A model generated the notes under the pieces. It was not told where the DNA came from, made no database searches, and saw only the letters and a program-made list of their open reading frames with translations. The translations under genes and the position numbers were made by a program. From the NCBI GenBank assembly GCA_050740255.1, contig JBOICV010000059.1, forward strand, positions 1 to 14,765: a DNA stretch of 14,765 nt, given 5' to 3'. Shown piece after piece: positions 1-10,412 of the stretch. This DNA comes from JBOICV01 sp050740255. GTDB lineage: Bacteria; Pseudomonadota; Gammaproteobacteria; Nevskiales; JBOICV01. How positions within the stretch are numbered: position 1 is the first letter of the stretch; each line of letters begins with the position of its first letter.

Positions 1-45
1 GTCGTAGCCGAAGAAGACCGTCTCGCCCATGTCGTCCCGCGGCAT
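1..45 (-). CDS. Partial N-terminus, possibly UbiE/MenG methyltransferase
   Basis: A reading frame on the minus strand starts at ATG 45 (or the in-frame ATG at 30) and runs off the left edge. Only 15 residues are visible, MPRDDMGETVFFGYD. The segment ETVFFGYD resembles the N-terminal TVSFGF/THFGF stretch of UbiE, the C-methyltransferase of ubiquinone and menaquinone synthesis. A purine-rich GCGGGA precedes the ATG at 30, which favours that start. It lies 50 bases downstream of the thiolase stop on the same strand. With so few residues the family call is a guess. Confidence 0.35.
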   Translation of the reverse strand, partial: MPRDDMGETVFFGYD

Positions 46-95
46 TCTACACCGGGAGACGCCGGGAATCGGGAGGGCGGGCGCGCGGACTGGTA

Positions 96-1274
96 CTACG
101 CGATCTCGAACAGGCCGGCCGCGCCCATGCCGCCGCCGATGCACATGGTCACGACCACGCGCCGCGCGCCCCGGCGCTTCCCCTCGATCAAGGCGTGGCC
201 CGTCATGCGCGCCCCGCTCATCCCGTAGGGGTGGCCGATGGCGATCGCGCCGCCGTCGACGTTCAGCTTCTCCATCGGAATGCCCAGGCGGTCCCGGCAG
301 TAGACGACCTGGACCGCGAACGCCTCGTTGAGCTCCCAGAGATCGATGTCGTCCGTCTTCAGCCCGTGCCGCTGCAGGAGGCGCGGGACGGCGAGGACCG
401 GGCCGATGCCCATCTCGTCCGGCTCGCAGCCGGCAACGGTGAAGCCGCGAAAAATGCCGAGCGGCTTGAGGCCGCGCTTTTCAGCGAGTTTGCCGTTCAT
501 CACCACGCAGGCCGAGGCGCCATCTGAAAACTGGCTGGCATTGCCGGCCGCGATAACGCCGCCGGGAATCGCGCTGCGGATTTTGGCTACGGCTTCATAC
601 GTCGTGTCGGCGCGTATGCCTTCGTCCTTGCTCACCGTGATTTCCTTCGTCACCAGCATGCTCGTTGCCTTGTCGGCGACACCCGCAGTGACGGTGATCG
701 GCGCGATCTCGGCGTCGAACTTGCCGGCGGCCTGCCCGGCCGCGGCGCGCTGCTGGCTTTGCACACCGTATTCGTCCTGCTTTTCGCGCGGGATTTTGTA
801 ACGCTTGGCGACCGTTTCCGCGGTTTGCAGCATGGGCCAGTAAATCTCCGGCTTGTGTTGTTTGAGCCAGCCGTCCATCAGCATGTGCCGGTTCGCTTCA
901 TTCTGGACGCAGGAGATGGACTCAACGCCACCGGCCACCAGCACCGGCACCTGGTCTACGATGACGCGCTGCGCGGCCATCGCAATGGTCTGCAAACCGG
1001 AGGAGCAGAAGCGATTGACCGTGGCGCCCGCGGTCGTCACCGGCAAACCGGCACGCAAGGCAATTTGTCTTGCGATATTGGAGCCAGTGGCGCCTTCCGG
1101 CGTGGAGCAGCCGAAGATCACATCCTCGACTTCGGCCGGATCAATGCCGGCGCGCTCCACCGCGTGTTTTACAACATGGCCACCAAGCGTGGCGCCATGG
1201 GTCATGTTGAAGGAGCCGCGCCAGGATTTGGCCAAGGGCGTGCGGGCGGTGGATACGATTACAGCGTCGGTCAT
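96..1274 (-). CDS. Acetyl-CoA acyltransferase (thiolase), 392 aa
   Basis: Thiolase of the degradative type, cleaving 3-ketoacyl-CoA with CoA to acetyl-CoA and a shortened acyl-CoA in the cytoplasm. The protein begins MTDAVIVSTARTP, the usual thiolase N-terminus. The acylated cysteine is C90 in NRFCSSG. The other active-site blocks are NEAF (N316), GHPYG (H348) and CIGGGMG (C378). Length fits the family. I chose the start at 1274 because AGGAG sits just upstream; an open extension to 1331 would run through a palindromic repeat and has no family similarity. It follows the hydratase/dehydrogenase gene on the same strand and completes the beta-oxidation cycle. It is comparable to PimB of the pimelate pathway, but chain-length specificity cannot be read from the sequence. 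Roughly the last third of the gene (below about 430) is clearly richer in G+C than the rest. Confidence 0.93.
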   Translation of the reverse strand: MTDAVIVSTARTPLAKSWRGSFNMTHGATLGGHVVKHAVERAGIDPAEVEDVIFGCSTPEGATGSNIARQIALRAGLPVTTAGATVNRFCSSGLQTIAMAAQRVIVDQVPVLVAGGVESISCVQNEANRHMLMDGWLKQHKPEIYWPMLQTAETVAKRYKIPREKQDEYGVQSQQRAAAGQAAGKFDAEIAPITVTAGVADKATSMLVTKEITVSKDEGIRADTTYEAVAKIRSAIPGGVIAAGNASQFSDGASACVVMNGKLAEKRGLKPLGIFRGFTVAGCEPDEMGIGPVLAVPRLLQRHGLKTDDIDLWELNEAFAVQVVYCRDRLGIPMEKLNVDGGAIAIGHPYGMSGARMTGHALIEGKRRGARRVVVTMCIGGGMGAAGLFEIA

Positions 1275-1288
1275 TAAAACTCCTAATT

Positions 1289-1381
1289 CGTAGGGTGGGT
1301 TAGGTGCGTTGTTTGCGCCGTAACCCACCACGTCGCGGATGGCGGGTTACGCCGCACGAATTGCGGCTAACCCGCCCTACG
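1289..1381. repeat. Dispersed double-hairpin palindromic repeat
   Basis: The ends, 1289-1303 and 1367-1381, are inverted copies of each other with one mismatch in 15 bases (CGTAGGG[T/C]GGGTTAG). Inside are two hairpins. One has a 9-bp stem (GGTGGGTTA 1294-1302 with 1321-1329). The other has a 15-bp stem with one bulge (1341-1356 with 1362-1376). The GTAGGGTGGGTTA motif with matching TAACCCACC is familiar from interspersed repeats of beta- and gammaproteobacteria. It occupies almost all of the gap between the hydratase/dehydrogenase stop and the thiolase ribosome-binding site, so in the minus-strand transcript it would form strong structures there. Confidence 0.8.
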
Positions 1382-1397
1382 GTGCTTGCTCGTCACC

Positions 1398-3524
<2,127 letters not shown>

Positions 3525-3570
3525 GACGTCTCCGCTTTATTGCTTTCGAGCCGAAGCAGCCTAGTGGCCC

Positions 3571-3650
3571 GGATTCAATCATTCAAATGAATATTGTGAA
3601 TCTGCGCTCATAAGCCCTGTGCATAGATCGGGATTCATATTATTCATTTG
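3571..3650. promoter_or_regulatory. Candidate operator/promoter region between divergent beta-oxidation operons
   Basis: This AT-rich island sits between the divergent starts at 3524 and 3716. It contains an interrupted dyad at 3572-3602: GATTCA, then ATTCA-AA-TGAAT, then TGAATC, symmetric except for a one-base length difference between the arms. A second copy of GGATTCA plus ATTCA lies at 3631-3645. CAAATGAATA (3584-3593) is repeated exactly inverted at 3641-3650. Such spaced dyads are typical of TetR-type fatty-acid regulators, but no regulator gene is in the window. No clear -35/-10 pair could be assigned. Confidence 0.5.
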
Positions 3651-3715
3651 CCAGACGATAGGGCAGCTCTTAAGCTCGGATTTCCAACGGCCAGTCAGGC
3701 ACGGAGTCCGTTTGC

Positions 3716-4927
<1,212 letters not shown>

Positions 4928-4956
4928 ACATGTCAGAAAAATCTCTGAGTAATTCG

Positions 4957-5024
4957 GTCACACCGGCGAAAGCCGGTGTCCAGCGTTTTGCAAATTCCTG
5001 GATTCCGGCTTTCGCCGGAATGAC
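4957..5024. repeat. Inverted pair of GTCATTCCGGCGAAAGCCGG-type repeats
   Basis: Two 27-base copies face each other at 4957-4983 and 4998-5024. Each is itself a hairpin (ACCGGCGAAAGCCGGT in one, ATTCCGGC...GCCGGAAT in the other). They differ only at compensating positions next to GTCA and CCAG. This is a widespread proteobacterial interspersed repeat. The second copy, with 20-base outer arms ATTCC/GGAAT, also resembles the dRS3-like targets used by some filamentous phages. It fills most of the 132-base gap between the two dehydrogenase genes and could attenuate or stabilise the co-transcript. Confidence 0.8.
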
Positions 5025-5059
5025 GGCCGTTTCTTATCTCACGGCGTGAAATCCCTCTC

Positions 5060-6247
5060 ATGAACTTCAAATTCTCCGACGAACAACAGCAACTGCGCGA
5101 CACCTTGCAGCGTTTCATCCGCAAGGATTATTCCTTCGAGAAACGCCGCGAAATCATTCGCTCGCCCGAAGGCATCAGCCGCGCGGTCTGGAAGCAGCTG
5201 GCCGATATGGGCGTGCTTGCCCTCACTCTGCCGGAAACATATGGCGGCCTGGGCGGCAACGCTGTGGATACGCTGGTGGTGGTGGAGGAGTTCGGTCGCG
5301 GTATGGTGGTGGAGCCTTATCTCTCTACCGTGGTGATCGGCGCGGAGCTGATTGCGCGAGCGGGCAGCGGGCAGCAGAGAACCGAACTGCTGCCGAAAGT
5401 CGCCGCCGGCGAACTGCTGCTGGCCTTCGCGCATTACGAGCCCAATATCCGTTACGAACTGAATCACGTCGCCACACAAGCCAAGAACGATAAAGATGGC
5501 TACCTTCTTAGCGGTGCGAAGACTATGGTGCTGCATGGCGCTGCAGCCGATTTGCTGATCGTCTCCGCCCGCACTGCGGGCAAAGCGCGCGACGCCGGCG
5601 GTATCTCGCTATTCCTGGTGGATCCCAAAGCCAGGGGCGTGGTGCTACAGCGCTATCCAACCCAGGACGGCCAGCAGGCCGCCGAGCTCCAATTGGACAA
5701 GGTGCATGTGGGCAAGGACGCGCTACTCGGTCAAGCCGGCCATGCCTTGCCCTTGATCGAGCACGCGACTGACAGCGCCATCGCCGCACTCTGCGCGGAA
5801 GCGGTCGGCAACATGGCCGCGCTGATTGAGACCACGCTGGTCTACGTAAAAACACGCAAGCAGTTTGGCGTGCCGATTGGCGCTTTCCAGGCGCTGCAAC
5901 ACCGCATGGCCGACATGCTGATGCTGGGCGAACAGGCGCGCTCTATGGCCTATCTTGCCGCCGCCAAACTGGATGTGGAGGACGTGTCAGAACGGCGCCG
6001 CGCGCTCGCTGCGGCCAAAGCACTGGTCGGGCAGACCGCGCGCTTCATCGGCCAACAGGCGGTGCAACTGCACGGCGGTATCGGTATGACCGACGAGCTG
6101 GCGGTGAGCCATTACTTCAAACGGCTGACGATGATTAACGCCAGCTTCGGCGATGCCGATCATCACCTCGCCCGTTTCAGCGACATGATTCTGGCGGAAC
6201 AAACGGCGGCGCAAAGCAAGCGGTCGCCGCAACTAAAACGGGCGTGA
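5060..6247 (+). CDS. pimD: Acyl-CoA dehydrogenase, PimD-like small subunit, 395 aa
   Basis: Second acyl-CoA dehydrogenase of the pair, predicted partner of the PimC-like subunit. The N-terminal domain starts MNFKFSDEQQQLRDTLQRF and contains the family block LPETYGGLGG (57-66). The C-terminal domain carries the flavin-contact segment TRKQFGVPIGAFQALQH (265-281) and QLHGGIGMTDE (336-346). The C-terminal YxGxxEIQR motif is absent; the region reads INASFGDADHHLARF. The substrate-loop motif of the middle domain (GYSEPGSGSD in the partner) is also degenerate (AHYEPN). This matches degenerate beta subunits that bind FAD together with a catalytic alpha subunit. No strong ribosome-binding site precedes the ATG, so expression may depend on co-transcription with the gene 132 bases upstream. 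It ends 23 bases from the convergent SRPBCC gene. Confidence 0.86.
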   Translation: MNFKFSDEQQQLRDTLQRFIRKDYSFEKRREIIRSPEGISRAVWKQLADMGVLALTLPETYGGLGGNAVDTLVVVEEFGRGMVVEPYLSTVVIGAELIARAGSGQQRTELLPKVAAGELLLAFAHYEPNIRYELNHVATQAKNDKDGYLLSGAKTMVLHGAAADLLIVSARTAGKARDAGGISLFLVDPKARGVVLQRYPTQDGQQAAELQLDKVHVGKDALLGQAGHALPLIEHATDSAIAALCAEAVGNMAALIETTLVYVKTRKQFGVPIGAFQALQHRMADMLMLGEQARSMAYLAAAKLDVEDVSERRRALAAAKALVGQTARFIGQQAVQLHGGIGMTDELAVSHYFKRLTMINASFGDADHHLARFSDMILAEQTAAQSKRSPQLKRA

Positions 6248-6270
6248 CCCACTCAGCGGCTTAGCGGCAC

Positions 6271-6712
6271 TCAGCCTATGGGACGATGTTCGATGGTGTT
6301 GAGAATGCCCTGAAAGGCTCGCTCCAGTTGCGGCGCCAGCAGTTTGGTCGCCAGCCCGCCGATCAGCGGCAGCTTGACGCGGAAAGTCGTGGTCCAGTTC
6401 ACCCGCGTGCCCTCCGCTACCGACTCCAGCCGGATGCTGCCGCCTTGATGCTCGAGCGGGCGGGTGCGAGGCGCGGATGACGTAGTGCATGCGTTGCGGC
6501 CGCTCGTAGGCCGTGATCTCCTCCCGAAACCAGGCGAGTCCGGCGTCAATTTCGCGTAAAGCGCCCACACCGTTTTTGTGCGGCGTGCCTTCGCGCACCA
6601 GCGTGGATTGCTTGACGCCGGGAAACTGCGTGTAGTTGGCGTGATTGGTGAGCTGGGCGAAAACGTGCTCGATGGGCGCCGTTAAAACCCGATTGATGGT
6701 GATGCTGTGCAT
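6271..6712 (-). pseudogene. SRPBCC-family (START-like) protein, frameshifted
   Basis: The first part (from ATG 6712) reads MHSITINRVLTAPIEHVFAQ and continues into REEITAYERPQRMHYVIRAS, typical of polyketide-cyclase/SRPBCC ligand-binding proteins. After about residue 82 the frame loses similarity, while the next frame resumes PLEHQGGSIRLESVAEGTRV, NWTTTFRVKLPLIGG and so on to a stop at 6271. Removing one base from the C/G run at 6458-6464 (GGGCGGG on the plus strand) joins both halves into one intact domain of about 146 residues. It may be a real disrupted gene, recent decay or a sequencing indel. It follows the MFS gene by 38 bases on the same strand and is probably co-transcribed. Ligand unknown. 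Confidence 0.8.
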
Positions 6713-6750
6713 AGCCCGTTTCCCTGGTTTCGCTCTCGATTAGTTCAAGC

Positions 6751-8079
6751 TTATGCGACTGACGGCTTGAGTTGCAGTCGCGCCAGGGTTTCCCGGTACG
6801 GGCGCAGGCCCGCGGCCAGAAAAGCGATCGCGGCCAGGTTGGCGACGCTGCCGACCACGAAGATGGACCAGCCGACCGCGGCGTCATTCGCAAAGACTTC
6901 CTGCGTGAAGTAAGCGACCGCGGTCGGACCGATGCCGAGCCCGAGCAGGTTGACGATGAACAGGTACACCGCCGAGGCCTGGCCGCGCATGTCCGAGGGC
7001 ATGATCTCCTGAATCGCGGCGGGCGCCGCGCCGAAGGGCAAGCCGAGGCAGACAATCGTGGGAACCATCAGCGCGAAGGACAGGGCACCGGTCGGGGCCA
7101 GCACGTACAGGCCGCCGACGGTCAGCAGCACGCTCGCGGCCCATAAGCCCACGCGCAGTGCCGCATCGGTCTTGCCCTGTTTCAGCCAGCGATCGGTCAG
7201 CCAGCCGCCGAAAACAATGCCGCCCGCGCCGAACACCATGACCAGCGAGCCATACACCAGGGCGACTTCGGAAATGTCCCAGCCATAGTGACGCACGAAA
7301 AAGGTCGGAATCCAGGCGCTGCTGCCGTAGCTGCACAGCGCGATCAGGCCAAAGCCTATGTTGTGGCACAGCACCGTGCGGCGGTTGGCCCAGATATAAC
7401 GGAGCACTGTGCCGAGCGGGGCGCCGCTGTGTCCAACCTGACGCGGCGGTTCGCGCACGAACAGGAAAGCGAACGCAAACAACAAGCCGGCGCCGCCGAT
7501 GATCAGAAACACCATTTGCCAGGGATAAATGGCACCAATAAGCGGCAGCACCACGGAGCCCTGTGCCGAGGCGATCTTGACGACCAGGCCGCCGAGCAGA
7601 AATGCGAGGCCCGCGCCGAGGTAAATGCCCATCGAGTAGACGCTGATCGCGGTCGCGCGCCGCTCCGGCGGGAAGTAGTCCGCAATCATCGAGTAGGCGG
7701 CCGGCGACAGCGCGGCCTCGCCCACGCCGACGCCGATGCGGTACATGAACAACTGCCAGTACTGCTTGGCGGTGCCGCACAGCGCGGTCATCACACTCCA
7801 GGTCACAAGACCCGCGGCGATGATGCCGCGGCGGCTCTTGTTATCGGCCAGCCGGCCAAGCGGAATGCCGAGAATGGTATAGAACAGCGCGAAGGAGAAA
7901 CCCATCAGCAGGCTCATCTGCAACTCGCTGATGGCGAGGTCGCGGCGAATCGGCGCGACCAGCAGGCTAAGGATTTGGCGATCGATGAAGGAAAATATGT
8001 AGGCGATCATCAAAATCGCCACGACGAACCAGGCATAGCCGGACGAGGCCGGCCTGGCGCCTGAAGTCTGAATACTCAT
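6751..8079 (-). CDS. Spinster-like MFS transporter, 442 aa
   Basis: Major facilitator superfamily permease with about 12 hydrophobic helices, inner membrane. Helix 1 carries FIDRQILSLLVAPI (31-44), a hallmark of the bacterial Spinster-like group. The loop between helices 2 and 3 has the MFS motif GIPLGRLADNKSRR (71-84). RIGVGVGEAALSPAA (114-128) follows in helices 4-5. The second half begins after a hydrophilic loop around 208-235. I chose ATG 8079 because GAGGAG lies five bases upstream; a longer frame to 8115 would add a charged, non-conserved leader. Related transporters occur beside lipid, steroid or aromatic catabolism genes. Substrate cannot be assigned, although the neighbouring SRPBCC and beta-oxidation genes suggest a hydrophobic acid. 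Confidence 0.9.
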   Translation of the reverse strand: MSIQTSGARPASSGYAWFVVAILMIAYIFSFIDRQILSLLVAPIRRDLAISELQMSLLMGFSFALFYTILGIPLGRLADNKSRRGIIAAGLVTWSVMTALCGTAKQYWQLFMYRIGVGVGEAALSPAAYSMIADYFPPERRATAISVYSMGIYLGAGLAFLLGGLVVKIASAQGSVVLPLIGAIYPWQMVFLIIGGAGLLFAFAFLFVREPPRQVGHSGAPLGTVLRYIWANRRTVLCHNIGFGLIALCSYGSSAWIPTFFVRHYGWDISEVALVYGSLVMVFGAGGIVFGGWLTDRWLKQGKTDAALRVGLWAASVLLTVGGLYVLAPTGALSFALMVPTIVCLGLPFGAAPAAIQEIMPSDMRGQASAVYLFIVNLLGLGIGPTAVAYFTQEVFANDAAVGWSIFVVGSVANLAAIAFLAAGLRPYRETLARLQLKPSVA

Positions 8080-8201
8080 GGGGCTCCTCGTTTCGTTTTT
8101 TACCGCGGCGCCCACTGTACCGCTTTTTTGTTTCCGCGCCCTGGTTGCCGACGAGATCGCGTTCCCGCGGCCGGCAGATATCGGCGGCGCAAAGAACAGT
8201 C

Positions 8202-8331
8202 TGTCGCAGTGTGTCGGGAGCGTCTATTCGCTATCAAACATAAGGAAAAAACTGTCGCATTCCCGAAGTGCGGCTGGTCAGGCCGCTATCGCGTCAAGGT
8301 CAGGAGTATCGTGCGAAGGCCTTGTCGCACG
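8202..8331. promoter_or_regulatory. Divergent upstream region with TGTCGCA repeats
   Basis: The 287-base gap between the divergent MFS (8079) and ATP-grasp (8367) genes contains TGTCGCA three times on the plus strand, at 8202, 8253 and 8323. The last lies within a perfect inverted repeat, CGTGCGA (8310-8316) and TCGCACG (8325-8331), with an 8-base spacer. It could be an operator or chance in GC-rich DNA. I see no convincing promoter hexamers or coding sequence in the gap. Confidence 0.25.
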
Positions 8332-8366
8332 TACGCGGCGACCCACCCTGATTTATCCTTTGACCC

Positions 8367-9524
8367 ATGTCACACGTTCCGCAAACCCCTGAGCAACCAC
8401 ACGGCCTCGCGCAGGCTGCGCCCATAGAGGCTGCCGGTGCAAAGTTGGGACCGGCTGTGCTGGTCGAATCGGTGCCCGTATCGGCCGCCGCGTTCCGTCT
8501 CATTTCGCGGGGCGTGGCATCGCTGTGGGCGCGGATCGCTGCGGCGAATCCAGAGGCTGATTCAAATCCGTTGCTGCTGAGCTACGACGTGCATCCGACA
8601 CCGGCTGGCCCGGTGCTCATTGAAGTAAACACCAACGCCGGCGGCGTGCTCCCGGCATTCGAGTCCGCCCGGCAGGTGAACCTGTGCTGCGCCGACTGGG
8701 AGCAGGAGCTACTGCAAGAGCGGCTGCTGGAGCTGTTTCGGCGCGATCTGCTGGGCAATGACCCGCAGCGCACGGGCACGGTGGCGATCGTGGATGACAA
8801 GCTCGCCGAGCAGCCGTTGTTGAGCGAGATGAAGACGCTCGCGGCCATGATGCGCGGCCAAGTTCAGGACGTACGCGTGGTGGATGCGTCCGAACTCAGT
8901 TACCGCGACGGCCGCCTGCGTCACGGCGATACGCCGATAGACCGCGTCTACTGGCGCAGCACGGATTTTGTGCTGGCGAACCCGGAGCATGAAGCCGTGC
9001 GCCGCGCCGTGGCGGAGGGCACGACCACGATTGCGCCCTCGCCGGAGGCGTACCGGGCCATTGCCGACAAAACCCGCTTCGTGGAGTGGTCGCGGCAGCC
9101 GGAGTTGGCCCGCGACGTCGTCAGCGCCCTGAGCTTTCGCATCGCGGAAACGGTGCCGATGAACACGCGGTCTCTTGAGGATTGGTACGCGGATCGCAAG
9201 GACTGGGTTTTCAAGCCGGCGTCCGGCCACGCCAGCCGCGGCGTCTACGTCGGCAAGAGCATAAGCCGCCAAAAGCTCGCCGAGTTACCGCGTGATGCTT
9301 ACTTGGCGCAGCGCTACGCGCCGCACCCCGTGCTGGATCGCGATGGCGCGGAGTGGAAATACGACGTGCGTTTCTTCGCCGACCGCGGGCAGATCATCGG
9401 TGCCGCCGCGCGCGTATTCCAGGGGCAGGTGGTCGGTATGCGCAAGCCCGGCAGCGGATTCGCGCCGATCCGCGTGGACGCGGCCTGCTGCCTGATTGGC
9501 GCGCTGGTCGCGGCGAACAGGTAG
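8367..9524 (+). CDS. ATP-grasp-like protein with permuted motif order, 385 aa
   Basis: Predicted ATP-dependent carboxylate-amine or carboxylate-thiol ligase-like protein, cytoplasmic, substrate unknown. The metal-binding segment VLIEVNTNAGG (83-93; E86, N88) is near the N-terminus. The nucleotide-binding segment WVFKPASGHASRGVYVGK (280-297; K283) is near the C-terminus. It is followed by YLAQRYAPHP (312-321) and KYDVRFFADRGQIIGAAARV (331-350). In ordinary ATP-grasp enzymes the Lys segment comes first and the E-x-N segment last, so the order here is circularly permuted, as in the CP-ATP-grasp/glutathionylspermidine synthase type. No strong ribosome-binding site precedes ATG 8367. It is convergent with the SDR gene, only 15 bases apart. 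The family was not recognised by name; permutation is inferred from motifs. Confidence 0.75.
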   Translation: MSHVPQTPEQPHGLAQAAPIEAAGAKLGPAVLVESVPVSAAAFRLISRGVASLWARIAAANPEADSNPLLLSYDVHPTPAGPVLIEVNTNAGGVLPAFESARQVNLCCADWEQELLQERLLELFRRDLLGNDPQRTGTVAIVDDKLAEQPLLSEMKTLAAMMRGQVQDVRVVDASELSYRDGRLRHGDTPIDRVYWRSTDFVLANPEHEAVRRAVAEGTTTIAPSPEAYRAIADKTRFVEWSRQPELARDVVSALSFRIAETVPMNTRSLEDWYADRKDWVFKPASGHASRGVYVGKSISRQKLAELPRDAYLAQRYAPHPVLDRDGAEWKYDVRFFADRGQIIGAAARVFQGQVVGMRKPGSGFAPIRVDAACCLIGALVAANR

Positions 9525-9539
9525 ATTCAAGTCCAAGCT

Positions 9540-10265
9540 TCACCACTTTTCCATCCAGGGACGCAGATCCAGCTCGAAAGTCCAGGCGTCGCGCGGCTGG
9601 CGGTGCAGATGCCAGTAGTTATCGGCGATGTGCTCGGGATTCAGGATGCCGTCCTTGTCTTTGGTCGCGTAAACCTGCGGCAGATTGCTGCGGACGAATT
9701 CGGTGTCTATGGCGCCATCCACCACGACATGCGCGATGTGGATGTTCTTCGGTCCCAGCTCCTTCGCCATGCTCTGCGCCAGTGCGCGCAGCGCATGTTT
9801 GGCGCCGGCGAAGGCCGCGAAACCGGCGGAGCCGCGCAGACTGGCGGTGGCACCCGTATAGATGATGGTGCCGCGCATGCGCGTGACCATGCGTTTGGCC
9901 ACTTCGCGGCCAAACAGAAATCCGCCGAAGCAGGCCATCTCCCAAATTTTGAAATACTTGCGCGCTGTTTCATCCAGAATGCTGCTGGGCACGTTTGCAC
10001 CGATGTTGAACACCAGCACCTCGATCGGCCCGATATCGCGCTCAATCCGCTCAACCAGCGCGACTACCTCCTCCTCTTTACGCGCATCGGACGGAAAGCC
10101 GCGCGCGCGTCCGCCCGTCTGCACGATGGCTTCGACGAGCGGCTGCAGCTTGTCGGCGCTGCGGCGCGTGACGCAGGCGATGTAACCTTCGCGCGCGAAG
10201 CGCTTGGCAATCGCGCCGCCGGTGGCGTCGCCGGCGCCGACCACCAGCGCAATTTTCTGCTCCAT
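9540..10265 (-). CDS. SDR-family protein with Tyr-to-Phe active site, 241 aa
   Basis: Short-chain dehydrogenase/reductase fold. The dinucleotide-binding turn is VVGAGDATGGAIAKRF (8-23), a variant of TGxxxGxG. SDA (59-61) and VFNIGAN (85-91, in place of NNAG) follow. The active-site helix reads GFAAFAGAKHALRALAQS (148-165): the lysine of YxxxK is present (K156), but the catalytic Tyr is Phe (F152). I recall this as the mark of a divergent classical-SDR subgroup (SDR_c10 type), so it need not mean inactivation. GGGAG before ATG 10265 supports that start over the longer frame to 10331, which would run into the terminator of the upstream gene. Substrate unknown. Confidence 0.9.
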   Translation of the reverse strand: MEQKIALVVGAGDATGGAIAKRFAREGYIACVTRRSADKLQPLVEAIVQTGGRARGFPSDARKEEEVVALVERIERDIGPIEVLVFNIGANVPSSILDETARKYFKIWEMACFGGFLFGREVAKRMVTRMRGTIIYTGATASLRGSAGFAAFAGAKHALRALAQSMAKELGPKNIHIAHVVVDGAIDTEFVRSNLPQVYATKDKDGILNPEHIADNYWHLHRQPRDAWTFELDLRPWMEKW

Positions 10266-10329
10266 GGCTTCTCTCCCGCGCTGCTCTCCTGCGGCCCCGG
10301 CTAGCCTACCCCAGCCGGTCTGCGGCCAC

Positions 10330-10360
10330 AAAAAAGGCGGCCCGCAGTAGGCCCCTTTTC
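10330..10360 (-). terminator. Rho-independent terminator of the lipoprotein gene
   Basis: Read on the minus strand, AAAAGG-GGCC pairs with GGCC-G-CCTTTT around a short loop, with one bulged G, and ends in a run of T (A tract 10330-10335 on the plus strand). It lies about 55-80 bases after the lipoprotein stop and before the SDR start, separating the two minus-strand genes. Confidence 0.7.
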
Positions 10361-10412
10361 TGCACTCGCCCGTCGCACCTCCGGTAAGTTTGCCAGTGCT
10401 GACGGAAGCGGA

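Noticed and set aside
1275..1331. N-terminal extension of the thiolase
   Set aside because: The extra residues come from the palindromic repeat, and a good ribosome-binding site marks the start at 1274.
4998..5024. Filamentous-phage integration site
   Set aside because: ATTCC/GGAAT arms resemble dRS3 targets, but the pair is better explained as an ordinary interspersed repeat and no phage genes are present.
6248..6270. Terminator between the convergent pimD-like and SRPBCC genes
   Set aside because: The 23-base gap has no stem with a T tract on either strand.
7288..8064. Long plus-strand open frame (258 codons) opposite the MFS gene
   Set aside because: It is antisense to a clear 12-helix transporter. 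Its composition (Arg, Gln, His rich) is what reversed hydrophobic codons give, and it has no ribosome-binding site or recognisable domain.
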